64,000 nucleotides of DNA from Calvatia gigantea (lineage: Eukaryota > Basidiomycota > Agaricomycetes > Agaricales > Lycoperdaceae). The position numbers were made by a program, and so were the translations under genes. Below, piece by piece: positions 12,644 through 24,524 of this stretch. Positions within the stretch are counted from its first letter, which is position 1. Each line of letters opens with the position of its first letter. Below the pieces are notes generated by a model, which was not told where the DNA came from, did no database searches, and was given only the letters and a program-made list of their open reading frames with translations. Location of the stretch: contig JACAAK010000001.1 in the NCBI GenBank assembly GCA_025093985.1, forward strand, positions 62,001-126,000, in the 5' to 3' direction.

Positions 12644-12956
12644 ATATTCAGCAGGGGCCGAGGCACTTTTCTCTTTTTTGCCCCTGTTTTTTCCATCTTC
12701 TTCATTCCATGATTTTTTTTAGATAGAGCACACCCTGGCGTAAGAGGCATGGTAGTGAAATGAGTAATGTACTACTTCGCGTAGTTTGATTTACATCGTA
12801 TAATCAATCGGATCTGACTTCCTTCCCTTTTTTTCTTTTTCTGTCAGTTGGGTGTAACTTAGCAGCTGCATTTCCATCGCAAGAAGCAAAAGTGCTCCTG
12901 AATCCATATTGTTGGTTGTGTCAGGCGCTAGGAGTATGGGCCCCCTGAAATGATAA
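12644..12956. other. 3' flank of the Hsp110 gene
   Basis: T-rich sequence directly after the stop (runs of t at 12668-12720 and 12827-12840), consistent with a 3' untranslated region. No further gene seen before the tRNA. Confidence 0.5.
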
Positions 12957-13048
12957 GCCCGCCTAGCTCAATCGGATAGAGCGTCAGACTCTTACACACA
13001 AGGTTGGCAGAAATCTGAAGGCTGCGAGTTCGACCCTCGCGGTGGGCT
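12957..13048 (+). tRNA. tRNA-Lys(CUU) with an intron
   Basis: A full cloverleaf can be folded. The acceptor GCCCGCC pairs with GGTGGGC (one G-T pair); the D arm is GCTC...GAGC; the anticodon stem TCAGA pairs with TCTGA; the T arm is GCGAG-TTCGACC-CTCGC. The anticodon CTT is at 12991-12993. An intron of 18 nt (12995-13012) sits one base 3' of the anticodon, the usual eukaryotic position. The discriminator base is T, as in yeast tRNA-Lys(CUU). It lies between the convergent Hsp110 and CYR1 genes. Confidence 0.93.
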
Positions 13049-13457
13049 ATAGTGGAACTTGACAAAGCCTTTTTTCCTTCTCTTTTACACCTGTTCCTGA
13101 GTGCGTACGCTTCGGTTCCTTAAAATCGCTGTTCCAGCGACGGCGTTCCATGCTCTTGCTGGAGGAAACGCCAATTGCTGATACAAGTACATTTATTTGT
13201 TCGGCTGGCCTTAGTGGAAACAGTTTCTGGAAAGCAGAAGCAGGCGTTAATGGCTGGAAGGTCGAGAGTGCATATTCACGAGAGAAACTCATGCCGAAAA
13301 GAAATTGGATTCTATAAAAATAGCAAATGTATCAAGGTATATTCAAATAGGGACATCTGTGGGTTTCATGCAAAAAACATTGAGCAAGTGTATAAAAATG
13401 AGGAAGAATGAAAGTAGAGGGTACAAATTGAATATGCCATACGATACAAATATCCGC
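13049..13457. other. 3' flank of CYR1, no other gene
   Basis: Between the tRNA and the CYR1 stop codon. Open stretches here are short and overlap on both strands. Presumably includes the CYR1 3' untranslated region. Confidence 0.5.
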
Positions 13458-16400
13458 TTAGACAGTGCCGAGGAGATCTCCAAGCAGCGCCAAAGTATTA
13501 GAATCGAGCCCAGCGTTTTGTAGCAGCTCCATGACACGCGGTGCATCAATCTGGTCGCCTTTGAATCTCTTGATGAGCATTTGGAGAGCGTTCTGAATGC
13601 GGCAGGTGAATGAATCAAGGGTTACGAGAAGCTCATGGTCCGTCCATCTAGTCGTCATCGGAGGCAGAAGGTTCTCGGGGTCGGCTTCGAGAGACCTCCA
13701 CAACTCCAGCTCTTTCTCTTCTGCATCGTCTTCCAGCGTGATCGTTGCATCAAGATCCCTGACCCCAAGCGAAGGCTTAAATATCCGGCCAGACGACAGG
13801 GCCTCTAATCTCAGGCACAACATGCCCATCTCGCGGACATGCGACACGTCGAGATATACACTCGCAGGTCCAGGATCTTCCGAGCCCAAGTCATGCCGCG
13901 CCTCCAATCCGGGTGGATAAATCACCGATACGAACTCTGGGACTTCCAATCCCTTGAGCTTCCTCTCCCCGACGTCTTTAATCACTACACCCATCTCCTT
14001 CGTGCCCTGTACTGCCTTGGGCGGCTGATCCTTCGAAAACTCGGTCCTTGGAACCTCCTCCAACACTGAAGCCTTGATCTCTCGAATCACTTCCGCACTA
14101 CACATGATCTGCCCCCCTTGAGCCAACCCACTCACGCGTGCGGCTCTGTTGATAACAGGTCCCAAGTAGTCCATTCGATGCGTGACAGGGTCTTGCACAC
14201 AAAGAGGTGCACCGCAATGAATGCCCATCCGCACAGATACGCCTTGAGCGATCAGGTTCCCATTGGCGTCCTTTATCGGCTGACCATCCTCGCACTCCAA
14301 GATTTCCTTTGGCCAATTCTCCTGCAACAGCTGCACCTGCACCGACAAACAGAACCATACCGCGGCCATGACAGTCGGGAAACTGCACAAGAACGCGTCT
14401 CCTTCAGTCTTGAACTCGTAACCACCACAATCCCTCAACCTCCTCCGCATCAAATCATTGTGCAGCTGAATGGCGGCGGGCATGCCAGGATTAACCTCCC
14501 ACAAATGGGTCGAATTCCGGATATCTGTGAACACCAACGCAATGTGTCCTGTTGGCGGAGGGACCTCTGGCTCAGCCCTCCTCACACTCTTGTCCATCAC
14601 TTTGTGGTTAGATGTCTTGGGCGTATACGGTGTCGGCGGGAACGACATATTAGGTCCGAGGATGGTCGACGAGCGCAGTTTAGATTTGTCATGTACATCC
14701 CTCAACCGAATAGCCATGACCATGATATTCCCTGTCGAGCCATAACTCATAGCAAAGTCCCTCAGCTTCTGTGCCACTAGCGTCGGCTCGTTTGTCGTAC
14801 TCGCGATATCCACTGCCGTCTGAAAGCTGACATAATCCCACAACCCCTTGTTTCCCATGATCAGAAACTCGTCCGTGTCCGAAATATCATATTCGCAGAT
14901 ATCCGGGGAGGCATGTACGACGGGGAGCATATGGTAGTACCCAAACGACCTCGTCACCTCCACTTCGTCATTCACAAGCCCCGAAGGCGAGATCCACCCT
15001 TCAGACTTTCGCATTCGACGAAGTTCATCGGGATTCCAAGGGTCATGTTTTTTGGACACCGCGAAAGGTTGACCCTTCCTCGAAATGACACCCAACGCAG
15101 TGCCCACATTCGCCGCAAACAACTTCCGGTCCTCGATATACACCACCAACCCCGAACACCCCCCACGCGCCGTGACAGGGTCCACATTCAACGTATGCCC
15201 GCCCAACGCACTCCCCGCGGACATCTTCCTCGCCGTCGCCGTAAACAACTGGTTGTGAATGGCCTGGTGCATCCCCAAAAACGTCCTCCTTAACACATCC
15301 ACAGCCAAATGTTTACTCTCCTGCATATCTGGATTGTCCATCTGATTCTGAAAGAACCCAAGGAAGTGATCATGTAAGAACTTGGCGTGCCTGTTGGGTG
15401 ATATGCCTGGAGGGAGCGCTTTGGGAGGAGAGATATTGCCGAACATTGCGAAGAGTGCTTTGTTGGGTTGTCCAGGGAATTCGTGGACGAGGTCGAGCAT
15501 CGTGAGGGCGCCTTCCCGGCCGAGACAGTCGGATACGCCGTATCCCAATCCACCAATGGTGCTGGCTGTGGAACGGATCCGACGATCTTCGTTCTCGTCT
15601 GGAAGGTCGCTGGCAGTGACTGTAACGTCCATCAAGCCGAGGTTACGCAAGTGACGGAGACTTGCGAAACCGGACAGAGAGTTTGTCCCGTAGTTGAGTT
15701 CCCGACTGCTTCGCGAGGTTCCTGTGTGTCGGTTGTCGGGTTTGATTTGGAGACGTTTGTTGCCGGAGAGATTGAGGTATCGGATGTGTCGATTGTAATT
15801 CCTATGTTTGAACCAAACGGCATCAATAAAATTGCACTCAATGAACAAGGGCAAGACGTACCAATTCCAATCAAACTCATAATTGTTAATATTATACCGG
15901 AGATTATTATTACTCACATCAATAACCCTCAAATGCTCCAACCTCGACAACTCTGCAGGAAGCACCGTCAACTTATTCCCACTGAGGTACAACGTATGCA
16001 ACTCCCCAAGCCTCGCAATATCCTCCGCTGGCACCGTCGTAATCTCATTCCCACACAAGTAAACCTCACGTAACTTGAGCATCCCACGGAAAAAATTGTT
16101 CGGGATATCCCCAATATCGTTGTACGACAGGTTCAACGAGCGGAGCGTGCGTAAGAACGCAATATTTCGCAAGCCGCTGGAACTGGACGAGGAAGATGAG
16201 AGTTGGTTTTCAGCGATGGAGAGGTATTCAAGGGAGAAGGAGAGCGGGGGGTAGAGGTGGCCTAAGATAACGTGTTCGGGGTTGTATTCTTTGTGTACTT
16301 CTACAGGGCCGTGACCATTGACGGCTGTCCCAGCCTGGTCGTGGATGGGTATGATAGTGGGCAAAGGGAACGTAGTGACAAAATTAGACGAGAGGTTGAG

Positions 16401-18950
16401 GTAGAACAGTGATGAGCAATCCCATATCGTCGTCGGGACCTCGCGGAGGTTGTTGTTATGAGCATCTAGTATTTTGAGTTTGGTAAGCTTGCCAATTGTG
16501 TCCGGGAGTTTGATAAGGCGGTTATCGTAGCAATACAGCCTTTCTAGCTGAATCAGTTCTTCGAGGGCGTCAGGGATATAACTGAGGCTGTTGTGTTGGA
16601 GCTTGAGTTCCTTCAGCGTCGTGAGCTTATCAAGTACCCCGCCATCAAGGGTCGTCAGGCTAGCACTTGAGAGGTCAAGGGTCGTGAGGCAGCGGGAAAT
16701 AGAGCCAAGAGGAGGTAGCGACCCGACAACTTGAGTGATCTCGTTATGCGACACGTCGAGCACGGCGAGGTTGATGCCCATAGATAAATCGAGGAGGTGT
16801 ATCGCATTATGGTCCGCATACAACGCCTTCAGCCGCGGAAGGTTCATCGGAATCGTCAGATCGACAATGCGATTACGCCTACAATCCAGGTATTCCAGAT
16901 GCCGTAGCTTATGGAAGCTATTCGGGATCTTGGCGATCACTGTTCCCGAGGAAGAGGAACCGTTGCAATTTGTGCAGATCCCCAATATTTTCAGGGAGCC
17001 CCTCTAGTGTGTTGAAAGACACGTCCAAGTCGGATAAGGTCGAGATCTTCATCACCACCTCCGGCAAAGCCCTGAGCTTGTTGTTGGATACGTTCAAGGT
17101 CGACAAGACCTGGAAATTGGCAAACGAGGCTGGGAGGTCTTTGAGCAGGTTGTTCTGTAGGTACAGCGATAGAAGTTCGGGGATCTTGTGCAGCCTTCCA
17201 CCCTCCAGTTCCTTGACTTTGATATAATTTGATGCGAGGTCAAGTCGTCTCAACCACCTTGCAGCAGTCAAATTTGCAGGAACCTTCCGCATGGACATAT
17301 TGGATAATCGTAGATCCCTCAATAATGTGCAAGCCTCCACGAAATCCAATGGAAGGTCGATCATGGGGTTCCGAGAAAGTTTAAGGGAGATGATCTGATC
17401 CGCGTGTTGATGTAAGATGACAGGAATAGCACGAAGACTTCGACCTGTGAGATCGACGTAGTCGTATGTTTCAAGACGGATTTCGCTATCTTGGAAGGGG
17501 AGGTTATGTGGGTCGGATGTGAATGACCGACGACCGATTCCAAGGTCCGGATCTCGATAGATGAACTTGAGGAGGAAAGACATGTGTTCTCCGCCTAGGA
17601 GAATAAGGCCATCGTTCCACGAGTAACCAGCTTCCGTCATTCGGCGGTAGATAATATCGAGAGGGAGTTCGCGGATGTCGAGGATTCTCTCTGCCAACAC
17701 GACATTTGGGTTAAAAGCACAAGCCCAGGAATATCAAGAAATGATACTCGCCTTTTCCCCGCTCCTTCAAGAACAACCGACTCGCAGTGTTTATCGTCCG
17801 ATAACGTTCTCCGATGCAGCGCGGGTAACAAATCGTACACGGTCAACCCAACACCCAAAGCAGCCATATGATACACCCCATTCGGTCGATATATGCGCAC
17901 TGTAAGCTCACTATCCTCGGGAATAGCCCTCTCCTTCCCCTTTCTCGACGGTTTAATCGACTCTCCAGTGTGCAAAGACGGCGGATGAAGTTGACTCAAC
18001 ACTGTATGCGGACGTTCAACCACAATTTCACCACCCCTCCGTACTCTGGCTTCATCATCACTCGAGTCCTCGTCCTCGAGAGCTGTCATCTCAGGTTTAC
18101 CGTTCTGTAAGGCCGTTCTGGTCGACTACGGCCCAACTTTCAGGTGGGCGCCAGACACCCTCGTCTTTCTTTGGTAGTTGACCGTCGTGATCGTCTGGAA
18201 CGTCGCCATTGATACCGTTGGTCTGCGGATCAGGTGTGGTAGGTGATATTCCCTGCAAACCCACAACCGAAGGATTTTGGCTGTTGGTATCAGAAGAGAA
18301 GGGGTCCCTGAAAGTAGGCGGGTTGAGTGCGGATGCTTCACCATACAGAGCTGGAAAGCTCGTCGCAGTGCCCCCTGGTGTGTTGGGACTGAAGATGTCG
18401 GCGGTACTCTTGCTTGGGTCAATGATCCCTTCCATATGCTCCAAATCATCATCAAGGATGTAGATACGCGGTTCGTCCTTTGGTGGGACCTCTGGCGCTT
18501 TTTTGCTTCGATTTTTCGATTTCTTGTCCTTTTTCCCCTTTTCTTTCTCCTTGGACGGTGGGGGAGCTGGGGCGGGTGTGCGTGCGAGGGGGTGTGGTGG
18601 GTGGAACGGGGGTATTGAACATGAAATAGGTATCGGGGACTTTTGGAAGGGACGGGTGGCGGGACGGTGTCATCTCGGAAGTCGTGCTGTAAACTGGGTT
18701 TGCTCGTGCGCCGTTTGAGGAGGCCAAACCTGGACGGTTTCTTGCGGAGTTCTTGTTGAGGATTCATGGATTGAGTTGCCGTACGCACAGAGTCGCCGTC
18801 GTCTGATGAATGACGTTTGGGCTCCGAGACGGAGAGTAGCGTTGCTGAATCCGATCCGCGGGCTGAGCGGAAGCTCACTGTGCTGCCCTGGCGGAGTGAG
18901 AAAAGTGAGGTGAGAGAGCCTTTGGAGAAGCCCTTGGACGACGTGGAGGG
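13458..18950 (-). CDS. CYR1: Adenylate cyclase (RA, leucine-rich repeats, PP2C-like and class III cyclase domains)
   Basis: Makes cAMP from ATP and would feed protein kinase A signalling downstream of Ras and Gα. In order on the minus strand: a Ser/Lys-rich disordered N-terminal part (18950-18100); a Ras-associating domain ('ELTVRIYRPNGVYHMAALGV', about 17910); leucine-rich repeats (about 17480-15600); a PP2C-like domain (about 15540-14690) in which the usual Phe-Asp-Gly reads 'FAMFGN'; then the cyclase domain (about 14560-14080) with 'FTDIRNSTHLWE', 'EFKTEGDAF' and 'GPVINRAARV', which supply the metal Asp residues and the Asn/Arg transition-state pair. Introns that restore frame include 18100-18046 (55 nt) and 15861-15802 (60 nt). 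One break remains: in the LRRs the frame shifts at about 16941, where removing one base gives a perfect repeat. The N-terminal splicing near 18600-18700 is uncertain. Confidence 0.93.
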
Positions 18951-19390
18951 CTGGGAAGGTTGGTGGTGCGGGTTAAAAAAGGTGGGAGATGGCTAAGATT
19001 TATGAGCAGTTCAGCATTCAGTCGCACAATACCACTAGAGCGATTGGGATGCACAATTGTTCGGACATCGCAGAGCGCCACCATCCCAAATCGTACCAGC
19101 GGAAGAAGACGACGCACCGGCTCGTCCATCAAGAAGGGAGCAATCGTGGGGTCGATAGGCATATCGCTGTTGTCACCGGAGACAGGGATGGCCTGGATGG
19201 CCTGGCCGTTGTGGTCGACGACATCGTCTATCCTGAGGGTGATTTCTGTAACGGTGCCGTGGTCTCCGTTGAACATGAGGAGGACAGGCCTGGCGGTGAG
19301 GAGGGAAAGTGGTTGCAAACTCAGAGCATCAAGGTCACACCCAACACTCACTCACCACCCCATTGCCTTTTTCGGACTGCCGGTGTTCAT
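18951..19390 (-). CDS. Candidate 5' exons, possibly of CYR1
   Basis: ATG at 19390 opens an 11-codon exon ending at 19356. A 66-nt intron (gtgagt...ccgccag, 19355-19290) then joins in frame to an exon of about 75 codons containing 'FNGDHGTVTEITLRIDD' and 'LPLVRFGMVALCDVRTI'. A further intron (gtgcga...cccag) could lead in frame into the CYR1 N-terminal exon at 18950. The splice phases agree, but I do not recognise the protein segment and fungal cyclase N-termini are poorly conserved. It could be a separate small gene. Confidence 0.4.
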
Positions 19391-19762
19391 ATAGCCTGCC
19401 GACCACCTCCCTTGTCGCCCATTTACATTGTTTATCCTAATTATGTATGTACAGCCCTAATGACAACGTGGACCGATAGCGACCATCGGCGCTCGTTTGC
19501 AACGTTGAAGTACATATTATTCGTTGCCACATCAGCACCCGTCTCACACTGCCTATTTTCTTTCTCCCATAATATAGTCTCTCTCCCGCCACAACTCGGC
19601 GGCTCATTCCACTGTCTTGTGTCGACGAAACATATGGACATCGAAGCGCTCATGGAACCCACTGGCCGGAATTTCCTTCACTCTACAATCTTCTCTCTCA
19701 GCCCGTTCACCACTCGGGTTGGCTGGGTCAGGGGACCTCATTTATCAGAACCAATGCCCTGG

Positions 19763-19825
19763 GCCACTGGCATCATGGCCTGAGCCACTGGCATCATGGC
19801 CTGAGCCACTGGCATCATGGCCTGA
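19763..19825. repeat. Minisatellite, three exact 21-bp units
   Basis: The unit 'gccactggcatcatggcctg' plus one base occurs three times head to tail. On the minus strand it is open and would read as tandem Met-Pro-Val-Ala-Gln-Ala-Met units, but I cannot assign it to a gene. Confidence 0.9.
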
Positions 19826-20279
19826 TTTTTCGCTTCGGCATCTCGAGGGCTAAGAGGGTTAGCCGCACTTAATGCATCTTGTTCAATGCGGCGCATCACC
19901 GGCTCAACTGACGAGCCCTGGCTATCCACCATTTCGGATAGGAACCGCAGTCACTGTTTCGTTACATACCTCCACCATCCCACTGGCAGGGAATGCGAAA
20001 GAGACATCCCTTGTTTAAAACGAAATTTGACAAGTTTTTGAAGTCTGATGTTCTGAACCCCGGTTTCCGTTGGCATCGACTGTAGCTTTCGGTGCAAGTA
20101 ATATATCAATCAAATCACACATCTGACAGCATACCAAGACATGGAAACTCGTGTTATTCATCATTACCCATCGAACACTTCCCTTCTGCCTCGTTTGACG
20201 CTAGCGCCGTTCCTCGGAATATTCTTATAAGTTTGATAAATGAAGCAGGTGGCAATAGCCCGGTGATTTATCAAATGAT

Positions 20280-20650
20280 ACGGTCGGGTTCTCGTGTGTG
20301 CATGCACACGGGCGTATTCATGAAGACACTGAACGCGGGACTACCCAAATTACTGGAGCACATTTGGGCGTCAACCTCAACTCCTGACCCCATTGAATCG
20401 AGCAGCGGTCACATGGTACCAAACGCCCAAGATCAACGGCCCGAACATGAGAAGTCATTGGTTAAGCGCCAGGCGGGAGGATATTAGGGACCAGAAACCC
20501 TTCCCGTTGTCCTCTAGCCCCACAAATCCTTACCCGCCCGATTTATCCGACATGTTGTAACGTCCTCCGGCGGAACCGAGCCCATCCACCAAACTCTGGC
20601 ACCCCACCTCGGAACGAAACCACGAGATTCCCTTGACAACTATTAGAGAG
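20280..20650. repeat. Diverged dispersed repeat, copy 1
   Basis: Shares short patches in the same order with 26740-26960: a 'cacacggg..gtattca' patch, 'gacactgaacg', a ggagca patch and an 'aaaccacgagattc'-like patch. Strongly decayed and unclassified. Judged by eye only. Confidence 0.35.
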
Positions 20651-22100
20651 TCCTGATCGGCAGTCTTAATCCATATGCCACCACTTCGCGCGCATCTCTA
20701 TATCTATAGCAAATAGTTTAGGTCCCCCCACACGTGCACGCACGACTGAGGGATGTACCCGACACCGGCCTTTTTTTTGATGCCGGTCTGTTCAGTTGTC
20801 TGTCCTGCCTTTGGTATCCTTGGCTACTTGGCTATCTACCTTAATATAAGCACGATATGAGAATCGACCCGGAGGCGTTTTGGTATTTCGTGGTTAACAG
20901 ACAGTCAGAACCTAGGCGATGATGCGGTTGGATAGTCACATAGTTTGAACTGTATGAGTATGCTAAGCGCTGAGATGGATTTCACGTCATCAGGCACAAT
21001 TACACGCTACTCAATGTTGATAATCGTTGTTGTGGTCATCATCACAACCTGCTGCCACACTATCACGGTCATGTCACACTCGCACCCAGAACATTCTGCA
21101 AAAGCACAAACTGTTAGTAACAATGTTGAGGGAAGGGCAAGCGAGGCCTCCACGTACACCAACTATTCAGGAGATTTCGGGGCTTGCGGAGAAACAGACA
21201 CAGATGCGAAGTGATCCTGAAATACAAGATCGTTCGACACCACGCAGTGCCTCCCGCTCAGAATCTTTCGAGAGCGTGAGGGCCGGGTCTAGTAGGGGGC
21301 ATATGACGACAAGCGCACGATCAACACCGATGCGACCCCGACTTCGACCTCCCTTCACGAGTAAGGATTCCACCAGCACCCTCGTTGGTTCTGCCTTGGA
21401 AAGGAAAATCCAAGGAATCGCCGAACAAGGATGAATTTCCTGTTAACACAACGGAAAGGCTCGAGAGCCTCCGGGAGGAGATGATTAAAATTTCCTTGGG
21501 ACTTTTAGTGAGGTTGCTCATTAATTTTACGGTCAGCTTCTACTTACCATAGCATGTAGTATAGTGCCGCCTGGAGATGATCATGGCCCAAAATACGTTC
21601 CTAAGCATAACAAGCGTAGACAATATATAACTGGGCAAGTTAGGCGTGCACTCATATCTATTACTAATAACTAAGGTGGTCCTAGCTTTGCCGGCCCTAC
21701 CGGGGTCGCAATTGTTTCACTGACCAAAGGATATCTGTGCATTAACCCTCATTACTGGACGGAAGCAGATAATCAAACCGATGACAACTGGCAGCTTGTC
21801 GAATCGGACGAATTAAACAGTTGGATTTCCTTCCTGTTGGTGCGCAACTTTTTCTTATATTGGAACCTGAATTGGGCCTAACAGCATACAGACTTTAGTT
21901 GATGGAGGGTCGCGAATCGGCTTTGACGCTCGCACGATGACTCATACGGAAGTGGATACACTTCTCTCCAAAACAAATGCTTTAGACTGCCAGCTTGTAT
22001 CGCCCTCTACAAACCTTGTTGACGTAATTTGGCAAGGTAGACCTAGCCGGTCACTTGGACACATCTACGAAACGCCTGACATATTCAACGGTAAGTAGGT

Positions 22101-23530
22101 AAATTTTTATCACCGGCTCAGCTCGTACTAGTTTGCGTCAGGTAAATCCGCTGTGAACAAACTCTCTGAAGTTCGAAATTAGTTTGAACGTTGGCGGCCC
22201 AGTACGGGGCCTTCAGATCCTAAAGTCGTACCTGCAGGGGTGCTGCTTACCTCCTTGCCCTCCATCGGTGCGTCAGCCTCGTTCGCAAACTACATCGGGA
22301 GATTCAACTTCACAGCCTGGATCTTCAACCTCCGAGCGGCGGGCGACAGGATTCCACTTTGTCCGTATTTTCCGGCGTATCTTTATATGGGGTTTGGTAC
22401 AGAAAAAAAGACTATCCTTTTCTGGATGTGGTTTGGCACTCCTCCGAAAATGTTACTCGCTGTCTCAAGAAGCTCAATGTGGAATTACGGGAATACGACG
22501 ATCTGTGGTTATTCTTAAGTGAGGCACAATGGGGCAATAGCAAGGTGAGCGACGAATTTCTATGAACCACTTGGGTAGTAGATTTACAGTCAATAACAGC
22601 TCTTAATTTCGCCCTCGCCTTCAGAAGCTATCTGCTCCACGCTCCCCAATCAATCATATGTCGCTACCCCGAATTGCGTGGATCATATGATGGCTGTCAA
22701 GAACGAGGGTGAGGTGAATGGCTTGAAGAGGGCGCACATTCATGATGGGACCGCTTTCGTAAGCTTTATGAATAGTGGTTTCTCGTGTTTACTGCTCTAA
22801 AATGTGCAGGACAGGTCCAGGCCTTGGTACAGCTTGAAAATAAGCTTAGCAGTAACGATTTTGTTACTGAATGGGAAGCTGTCCCTGACTTTATAAGTCG
22901 GTATCGCATGTAAAGCGGTTACCTTTTCCACCACACAGCCATATCTGCTAGTGGACCTAATAGTGCCATACCTTTCTACCGGCCGAAGGAATCAACTTCC
23001 AGGTGGATAAGTAAGGACAGCCCTTATATCTAGTGCGTCGTCGCATTCTTTGGGTTTACGCATAGCAAGAGTGATGTCATTTCTTCGGCGCCCCTAGCGG
23101 TTCTGGAGCACAATACCAGAGTGGTTCTTGTATCACCATCAGGACACTTCACTTTGGAGAACCGACGTTCAAGATCTGCCAGGCATATACCACGGTCCTA
23201 CGGGCACATGTAAGGTCCCCACTCCTAATCTTCCACGTGTCCCCAATATTTCGCAGATTGTGATTGACCGCAACAAATTTCGTGAAGGCACAACGAGCCA
23301 CCAATTGAACAAATTGATTCGGGAAGCTTTGCCAAAGGATGGAACGGAGTTTTTGGTGAGGAGAGTTTGTTTCAGCTCAACACTCAGTCATCATAAATGC
23401 CCGCAGAACGGAGCCAAACACGATTTCAACTCTTTGTTGACAGTCATTACGGGTGAAGAAGAATTGTCTGGCGACGTTGCGCTTGTCCCTGGACATATTG
23501 CGTTCAATGAGCCTGCAATTTGTACGTACG
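22101..23530. other. Decayed region, isolated protein-like stretches
   Basis: A plus-strand stretch at about 22359-22565 ('DYPFLDVVWHSSENVTRCL') and another at 23128-23538 ('IVIDRNKFREGTTSHQLN') look more protein-like than chance. They have no neighbours in frame and no family I recognise. They may be remnants of genes broken by stops. Confidence 0.3.
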
Positions 23531-23533
23531 ATT

Positions 23534-23695
23534 TGTAAGAAACACTAAGTCTCAGTCACTCGTTATACGCACGAGAACTCTAATGATATTACCTGTAAGA
23601 AACACTAAGTCTACGATACATGAGTATATGTAACGATTATTAAAGCTAATGATGCTCACCTCAGTCACTCGTTATACGCACGAGAACTGAGGGAC
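23534..23695. repeat. Short interleaved direct repeats
   Basis: 'gtaagaaacactaagtct' occurs at about 23535 and 23593. A 29-nt segment beginning 'ctcagtcactcgttatacg' follows the first of these and occurs again about 110 bp further on (about 23661). The pieces are reused in a different order, as after a local duplication followed by insertion. Confidence 0.75.
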
Positions 23696-23939
23696 TAACT
23701 ACTACGAAGCTGTTGTATTTAAGCATAAAAGAGAAAGGGTTGTACGTCTAGTAGGGGGATGTTTTCGTATGTCTAAAAACCACGCGGCGTGTCCACCAAG
23801 ACACGCCGCCCCGTTGTCCTTCCATCCCTCATTGATCCGTCGTCCTCACGTCCACCCGTTGTGGGTCCGACTTCGGCATCGGACCGCGTTTGTAAATCCA
23901 ACACGATTGTGTATTGCAAGCTCAGAGTCATCTGTCCTG

Positions 23940-24292
23940 TCAGGTGTTTGACCTCTTTTTCAGATCTTCCCAACGAGTGGGGCATATGCATCAAGAGCGA
24001 AGTTGTTGTCACATGTGTAGTGGACCCGAAAAACTTAAATGAGTTGGGATTCGAACGCCTCACATGCATGCCCATACAAACGCGGATGGTTAAAGAATCT
24101 ATGCTTACTGAGGAGGAGAAACAGTGGTTGAGGCAACATAATCAGTGGTGTCGGGAAACATTGAGTCCGGAACTTGAATTCGAAGGACGGCCAAGTTTCA
24201 CTCAAGTGGCTCAAGAAAGAAACATCGAGCAAAGCCGCGAGGAGTTTCACTGGATCAGGATTCGGACGGATGGGAATCAACTGGATAGGTAG
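23940..24292 (+). pseudogene. 3' fragment of an Xaa-Pro aminopeptidase gene (peptidase family M24B)
   Basis: The stretch reads '..NEWGICIKSEVVVTCVV', then 'LGFERLTCMPIQTRMVKES', then 'LTEEEKQWLRQHN', which matches the last part of cytosolic aminopeptidase P enzymes: the NEWG(I/M)RIES metal-site region followed by the conserved C-terminal helices. The rest of the enzyme, including the earlier catalytic His and Asp residues, is not visible upstream. It is therefore a fragment, ending at a stop at 24290-24292 about 230 bp before the NACHT gene. The nearby upstream sequence shows no matching exon. Confidence 0.65.
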
Positions 24293-24524
24293 GAAGTGAC
24301 AATCTAGCCCATATTTTGTTTTCTATTTGTTCCTGTATATTTCCCAGAATCTTGTTTGCCTTCGCTCGTGTTTTTGAGGATCGGAAGTAGTGTCCGCTCG
24401 CACCTGTGACAGTGCGGACACAGACGCCCAGACAGCCAATGCAATCCGAATGCAATCTGTCGGGGTTTGAAAGCAATTGAATAGCCTTTGCAAACTCCTA
24501 GAACTTTGGCTTACCTCCCCCATC

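Larger units (their letters stand above)
19391..22100. other. Gene-poor region, no recognisable coding sequence
   Basis: Open stretches are short, mostly Ser/Thr/Arg-rich and unlike known families. It contains the minisatellite at 19763-19825 and a segment (about 20280-20650) that resembles 26740-26960. The stretch at 21027-21434 could be a short disordered exon but nothing supports it. Confidence 0.45.

Noticed and set aside
18095..18120. An 8-bp direct duplication with a 5-bp spacer (CAGAACGG-CCTTA-CAGAACGG on the minus strand) in CYR1, looking like a hAT transposon footprint causing a frameshift.
   Set aside because: A 55-nt intron with normal borders (18100-18046, gtaaac...gccag) joins the two frames exactly, so no footprint is needed.
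18989..19783. A 264-codon plus-strand open stretch as a gene.
   Set aside because: It overlaps the minus-strand exons upstream of CYR1, has no recognisable domain, and its composition is that of an antisense shadow.
19763..19825. Regular short repeats as a possible CRISPR-like array.
   Set aside because: Units are head to tail without spacers, and the genome is eukaryotic.
20092..20487. A plus-strand protein-coding gene.
   Set aside because: It has no family resemblance and part of it is shared in decayed form with 26740-26960, which points to a repeat.
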